Below are positions 7,382 through 10,096 of a stretch of DNA of 10,096 nucleotides, one piece after another. Origin of the DNA: an uncultured Romboutsia sp. (GTDB lineage Bacteria > Bacillota > Clostridia > Peptostreptococcales > Peptostreptococcaceae); contig CALFLM010000028.1 in assembly GCA_937880075.1 (NCBI GenBank), positions 1 to 10,096 on the forward strand, written 5' to 3'. Every line of letters begins with the position of its first letter. Within the stretch, counting starts at the first letter, position 1. The translations under genes and the position numbers were made by a program. The notes beneath the pieces were generated by a model. That model was not told the DNA's origin. It saw only the letters and a program-made list of their open reading frames with translations, and searched no databases.

Positions 7382-7518
7382 TTAGATACTTATATTCTAG
7401 ATTTTTGAAATTTTCAACGCTTAAGCGACCTGTCGGCAAATTTTTTATTTTAAAAATTTATAGCAGTTGCTTAAAAAAAGCTACACACCTAATTAATATT
7501 TGGGTGTGTAGCTTTTTT
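7382..7518 (+). ncRNA. Probable small structured RNA, about 137 nt
   Basis: The interval runs from the expected start of the strong promoter to the end of a strong terminator and contains no ATG or ribosome binding site on the plus strand. It holds dyad structure and an unusually GC-rich island (CGCTTAAGCGACCTGTCGGC, 7418-7437) in AT-rich surroundings, typical of functional RNA. Visible structures: TTGAA/TTCAA (7405-7409 with 7413-7417); a long hairpin whose outer 9-bp stem is TTAAGCGAC (7421-7429) with GTTGCTTAA (7466-7474, one G-U) and whose inner 8-bp stem is AAATTTTT (7438-7445) with AAAAATTT (7452-7459), separated by an internal loop containing CUGUCGGC; and the terminator stem. The 3' end is antisense to the 3' end of the convergent yvrJ-like gene. 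I do not recognise an Rfam family. Confidence 0.6.
7474..7518. terminator. Bidirectional intrinsic terminator
   Basis: GCTACACACC (7480-7489) pairs perfectly with GGTGTGTAGC (7503-7512) around a 13-nt loop. Six A on the left (7474-7479) and six T on the right (7513-7518) make it work in both directions. It ends the probable sRNA on the plus strand and the YvrJ-like gene on the minus strand, whose stop codon overlaps it. Confidence 0.92.
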
Positions 7519-7678
7519 ACATCTTATTATTAAGTTCACTTATATTTGAGCTTAAAGAATTAATACTTATACTTAAATTTTCTAGTTTTCCTTCAATACG
7601 TACAAGTAAATACATAGTCACGATAGCAGGAAAGCCTAAATTAGCCACTAATTGCATTAAATCTAGTTCCAATGACAT
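7517..7678 (-). CDS. YvrJ-family small membrane protein
   Basis: A 53-aa protein. Residues about 8-27 (MQLVANLGFPAIVTMYLLVR) form one membrane segment with the NxGFP motif followed by YLLVR typical of the YvrJ family. Residues 28-53 are a short polar, heptad-like tail (IEGKLENLSISINSLSSNI) that may be a coiled coil. The start ATG has GGAGGA 4 nt before it. The stop lies in the bidirectional terminator. YvrJ proteins are often found next to DUF1659 and DUF2922 genes, as here. Function not established; small holin-like or membrane-scaffold roles are only guesses. A hairpin with a U-rich tail separates it from DUF2922, so its expression may be lower or separately controlled. Confidence 0.8.
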   Translation of the reverse strand: MSLELDLMQLVANLGFPAIVTMYLLVRIEGKLENLSISINSLSSNISELNNKM

Positions 7679-7706
7679 ATTCCTCCAAATAATATTTTAA
7701 AATGCT

Positions 7707-7736
7707 AAGAAAGCCCTTCAAAAGTTTAAGAAGGGC
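7707..7736 (-). terminator. Terminator-like hairpin between the DUF2922 and YvrJ genes
   Basis: GCCCTTC (7713-7719) and GAAGGGC (7730-7736) form a perfect 7-bp stem with a 10-nt loop. Read on the minus strand it is followed by TTTCTT. The tail is short and interrupted, so termination may be partial, giving a step down from DUF1659-DUF2922 to YvrJ. Confidence 0.55.
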
Positions 7737-7793
7737 ATTTTCTATGTTTGATAAACTAAATATGTATAAGACTAGGCGACATACACATATTTG

Positions 7794-7817
7794 GTAACAC
7801 TAAGTTTCATGTGTTAC
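7794..7817 (-). repeat. Hairpin over the DUF2922 stop codon
   Basis: GTAACAC (7794-7800) and GTGTTAC (7811-7817) are a perfect 7-bp inverted repeat with a 10-nt loop. The right arm contains the stop codon of the DUF2922 gene (7814-7816 on the minus strand). No T-run follows, so it is more likely a 3' mRNA structure than a terminator. Confidence 0.5.
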
Positions 7818-8047
7818 GCTACTACAAAATCAAACTCTGTTGTTTCAGTTTGAACTATTTTTGCTTCTTTTGCACTAACTATATCTTCACCGTTAGGAGC
7901 AAAGATATTTTTTTCAACTATAAGGTCCATAACCTCTTTTATTTCTGTTTCAGTAACATCTTCTCTTGGATCTGTTACAAACAAGCTAACCTTTTTTCCA
8001 CTACCAGTCATAAATGACATCAATAATTTAATTTCTACTCCATCCAT
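7814..8047 (-). CDS. DUF2922 family protein
   Basis: A 77-aa soluble protein with no signal peptide or membrane segment. The order of elements fits DUF2922: an N-terminal strand pair (VEIKLLMSFMTGSGKKVSLFVTDPRED), a helix starting TETEIKEVMDLIVEKNIFA, then ISAK-type AKEAKIVQTETTEFDFVV at the C-terminus. The pattern TDPRED after a conserved beta strand is typical. It follows DUF1659 by 29 bp and has AGGAGG 8 nt before its ATG, so the two are one operon. The pair recurs in Firmicutes with YvrJ, but no biochemical function is known to me. Confidence 0.85.
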   Translation of the reverse strand: MDGVEIKLLMSFMTGSGKKVSLFVTDPREDVTETEIKEVMDLIVEKNIFAPNGEDIVSAKEAKIVQTETTEFDFVVA

Positions 8048-8076
8048 TTAAAAAACCTCCTATAAATTAATTAATT

Positions 8077-8316
8077 TTAAGATAATGTTGTGTTATCTAT
8101 TTTTGCTATTTCTAATAAGTCATGTTGTTGAAGTGATGCTAAGGCATTTGCTACGTTGTAAACATCAAGATTAGTTGCATCATGTTTTAAGTTTGAGTAA
8201 GTTCTTGATTTTACTATTGTTTTTCCATTATCATTTAAGCCACAATCAAATTTAACTTTTAAAGATGATGGATTTTTAGCCTCAACTACACTTGAAGCAA
8301 GTCTTTGTTTTTCCAT
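8077..8316 (-). CDS. DUF1659 family protein
   Basis: A 79-aa soluble protein. DUF1659 features: N-terminal strand then LKVKFDCGLNDNGKTIVKSRTYSNLKHDATNLDVYNVANALASLQQHDLLEIAKIDNTTL, that is the GxxxNGKxxxKxRTYSN turn, a helix with NVANALASLQ, and a closing strand. It is the first gene of the minus-strand set DUF1659-DUF2922-YvrJ. GGAGGTAATAAT before the ATG is a good ribosome binding site. The fold pattern, a pair of strands around a helix, is shared with DUF2922, and the two may be distant relatives or partners; that is an inference. Function unknown. Confidence 0.85.
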   Translation of the reverse strand: MEKQRLASSVVEAKNPSSLKVKFDCGLNDNGKTIVKSRTYSNLKHDATNLDVYNVANALASLQQHDLLEIAKIDNTTLS

Positions 8317-8471
8317 ATTATTACCTCCAATTTTTAAGTTTTGATTAATTTAAGTGTATTTTGTTTTACGTACAAAGTCCTAAAATATATTTGAAGATTT
8401 TTTTTTATGATTTTATTTAAATGAAAAATAATGATATATAACTAAATATTTAATTTTTGCTTTTTTTGTTG

Positions 8472-8477
8472 TATAAT
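8472..8477 (+). promoter_or_regulatory. Possible -10 box for the amidase gene
   Basis: A perfect TATAAT sits 30 bp before the remote ribosome binding site of the amidase. The -35 position (TTTAAT, 8449-8454) matches the consensus poorly. The rest of the divergent 8317-8507 stretch is AT-rich, and no convincing promoter for the minus-strand DUF1659 operon was found in it. If this box is used, the amidase mRNA has a leader of about 110 nt, most of it hairpin. Confidence 0.35.
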
Positions 8478-8507
8478 TATGGAAAATTATGTAAAGTAAA
8501 ATAAAAA

Positions 8508-8594
8508 GAGGAGGTTAATTGTTGCAATAAATTTATAAAAATACAATAAATAATTAAGAAATATTTATAAATTTTTAGCAACAACAAATTATTT
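8508..8594 (+). promoter_or_regulatory. Remote Shine-Dalgarno plus long hairpin before the amidase start codon
   Basis: GAGGAGG (8508-8514) is a near-perfect ribosome binding site, yet the ATG is at 8595, 80 nt later, and nothing purine-rich lies nearer. The gap is filled by an inverted repeat: arm 8519-8539 pairs with arm 8564-8584 in 19 of 21 positions (mismatches at 8526/8577 and 8528/8575), with TTGTTGC/GCAACAA as a perfect outer stem and a 24-nt AT-rich loop. With the stem folded, the unpaired distance from binding site to ATG is 14 nt. Alternatively, the site serves the 3-codon frame TTG TTG CAA TAA beginning 4 nt downstream, which would act as a leader. Confidence 0.6.
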
Positions 8595-9374
8595 ATGGTG
8601 AATATAAAACAAAATTTAGTAGCACAAGGTAAGTATAAGTTAAAATGTCCTTATGAAATGAAGCCTATTGGTATAGCTATACATAATACATATAATGATG
8701 CATCTGCTAAAAATGAAATATCATATATGATAAACAATGATAAAAGCACAAGCTTTCACATAGCAGTTGATGACATAGAGGCTATCCAAGGATTACCTTT
8801 AGACAGAAATAGTTGGGCTAATGGAGATGGGGCAAGTGGAACAGGAAATAGAAAATATATATCAATAGAAATTTGTTATAGTAAAAGTGGTGGAGAAAGA
8901 TTTATAAAAGCAGAACAAAACGCAGCCAAAGTTGTTGCACAATTATTAAAAAAGTACAACTTAAATATTGAAAATATAAAAGCACACAGAGATTTTTCTG
9001 GAAAGAATTGTCCTCATAGAACTAATATAAATGAGTTTAAAGAGATGGTAAAAAAAGAGTTAGGTGCTACAAACAATACATCTAATACATCAAATTTAAG
9101 TACTACAAATAATACACCAGTTAAAGAAAGTAAAAATACTGATACTGGTATATGGAAAAATGGAGATTATTCTGGAAAAAAAGCTATTGTTACTGCTGAA
9201 TCTGGAATAAATATAAGATACGATAGAGGTTTAGATGCTAAAATTATAGCTAAGGCTCAAAAAGGAACTGTTTTAGTGTGTGAGTATTCTTTAAATGGTT
9301 GGGTATCTGTAAGAGGATATAATGGAAATAAAGGGGTTGGATACGTATATACAAAAAATATTAAATTAATATAA
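8595..9374 (+). CDS. N-acetylmuramoyl-L-alanine amidase (Amidase_2) with C-terminal SH3 domain, endolysin-like
   Basis: A 259-aa peptidoglycan hydrolase that cuts the bond between muramic acid and L-alanine. Residues about 20-155 are the zinc amidase (Amidase_2) domain: IAIHNTYND with zinc ligand H30, TSFHIAVDD (53-60), a GDGASGTGNRKYISIEICYS block (77-96), and KAHRDFSGKNCPHR with zinc ligands H131 and C139. The frequent WHxGDG is here WANGDG (74-79). Residues 157-184 are an Asn/Thr/Ser-rich linker, and about 195-259 a bacterial SH3 domain for wall binding. There is no signal peptide, as in phage endolysins. Divergent from the DUF1659 operon. The ATG has no ribosome binding site of its own and depends on the hairpin arrangement upstream. 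Confidence 0.92.
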   Translation: MVNIKQNLVAQGKYKLKCPYEMKPIGIAIHNTYNDASAKNEISYMINNDKSTSFHIAVDDIEAIQGLPLDRNSWANGDGASGTGNRKYISIEICYSKSGGERFIKAEQNAAKVVAQLLKKYNLNIENIKAHRDFSGKNCPHRTNINEFKEMVKKELGATNNTSNTSNLSTTNNTPVKESKNTDTGIWKNGDYSGKKAIVTAESGINIRYDRGLDAKIIAKAQKGTVLVCEYSLNGWVSVRGYNGNKGVGYVYTKNIKLI

Positions 9375-9420
9375 TATGATTAGTTTATAATTAGTTTATT
9401 TTAAGGAGATATAATAAAAA

Positions 9421-10096
9421 ATGAAATTTGGTTATTGTTTTATGTGGACCATTATTTGGGGGATTGGTTTTATCTTTACATATTATGTTTGGATAACACC
9501 TGAATTTAATTCATTAAGGATAAAAAATCATTTAATTAGTAAAAGTGGAATGGATTATACAACAAAATCATTTATAAAAGAAGAATTTAAATTCATGTAT
9601 GTATTTTTAAATTTAAGAATAATAATTTTATCACTTGTTATATCTGGAGTTATAACAGTAGCCCAAGCAGAGGCATCATATGGTAGGCAATTAGAGACAT
9701 TGCATGATTTAGTAACTATTTTAATACCAGTATCTATTATGTATTTACTATTATCAGGAATAAAAGAAAGTAAAAGCAATGGTATTGAGGATATAGGAGA
9801 TATGATTATTAAATTAAAATTAACAATATTAAATATCTTCATAGAAAAAGAAAAACAATTATATATAAATTGTATTGATAAAAAAATAAAATATTGGTAT
9901 AGACTAGAGTTTGAAAAAGATAGTAATCTGTTTGCAGTTTTTATATTAAGATTGTGTAATGAATTTTTTCTAAAAACTCTTAATGAATCTTATGAATTAA
10001 GTAATGCAACTTCAGAATCTGAAAAAAATAAAATATATGAATTACATAAAAAAGCATATAAAATAATGTTTGAATATGTAAATGATGATAAATATT
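9421..10096 (+). CDS. Unrecognised membrane protein, 3' end beyond the window
   Basis: The frame opens with ATG preceded by AAGGAGATATAATAAAAA and stays open for 225 codons to the window edge. Membrane segments are visible at residues about 7-25, 62-81 and 97-113, followed by a charged, mostly helical cytoplasmic part (about 115-225) with two Cys (151, 179) and no motif I recognise. It starts 46 bp after the amidase with no terminator between, so it may be co-transcribed. A holin or toxin role is possible from position only; the length exceeds that of usual holins. A weak minus-strand frame inside it (9555-9842) is a shadow. Confidence 0.75.
   Translation, partial: MKFGYCFMWTIIWGIGFIFTYYVWITPEFNSLRIKNHLISKSGMDYTTKSFIKEEFKFMYVFLNLRIIILSLVISGVITVAQAEASYGRQLETLHDLVTILIPVSIMYLLLSGIKESKSNGIEDIGDMIIKLKLTILNIFIEKEKQLYINCIDKKIKYWYRLEFEKDSNLFAVFILRLCNEFFLKTLNESYELSNATSESEKNKIYELHKKAYKIMFEYVNDDKY

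Noticed and set aside
7404..7563. Possible small protein from a TTG inside the probable sRNA
   Set aside because: No ribosome binding site precedes it, and the frame would run through the terminator stem.
7811..8017. Plus-strand frame of 68 codons rich in Phe, Tyr and Cys
   Set aside because: It is antisense to the DUF2922 gene, has no ribosome binding site, and its composition is that of a shadow frame.
9555..9842. Minus-strand frame of 95 codons near the right edge
   Set aside because: The plus strand has a longer open frame with a good ribosome binding site; this one is hydrophobic only because the opposite strand encodes membrane segments.

Overview
The window is very AT-rich DNA with Clostridium-type gene features: strong purine-rich ribosome binding sites (GGAGG or AGGGGG), heavy AAA/ATA/TTA codon use, TTG as an occasional start and U-rich intrinsic terminators. 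A low-GC Clostridia genome fits best. The families present (DHHW proteins, DUF1659/DUF2922/YvrJ, Mor, a CPH-type amidase) are compatible with Peptostreptococcaceae such as Clostridioides or Paraclostridium, but the species cannot be read from the sequence.

Left part (1-3031): a BcrA-type ABC transporter ATPase without its permease in view ends in an intrinsic terminator. A 114-bp imperfect palindrome follows. Next comes a minus-strand secreted protein with two ricin-B-like beta-trefoils behind a possible mucin-binding domain. About 640 bp without an intact gene follow, holding a decayed piece of what looks like a plasmid or phage replication protein and a pair of direct repeats.

Middle part (3082-6975): a surface-polysaccharide acylation cassette. 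An MBOAT (AlgI-like) membrane acyltransferase is followed 18 bp later by a DHHW-family (AlgJ/AlgX-like) membrane-anchored protein, then a strong terminator, then a second, shortened paralog of the DHHW protein. The likely joint role is transfer of acetyl groups across the membrane onto an extracellular glycan.

Right part (7075-10096): a phage-like accessory module. It holds a Mor-type activator, a probable small structured RNA with a near-consensus promoter and its own terminator, a convergent minus-strand set DUF1659-DUF2922-YvrJ, a divergent amidase with an SH3 domain (endolysin-like), and a membrane protein of unknown function that runs off the window.

The most interesting signals are non-coding. 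(1) The promoter-hairpin-terminator unit at 7347-7518 looks like an undescribed sRNA. (2) In two unrelated genes, the MBOAT gene and the amidase, a strong Shine-Dalgarno lies far from the start codon, and a stem-loop occupies the gap, so that folding would bring the two to about 10-14 nt. This layout resembles the one known for phage T4 gene 38 and may be a form of translational control.
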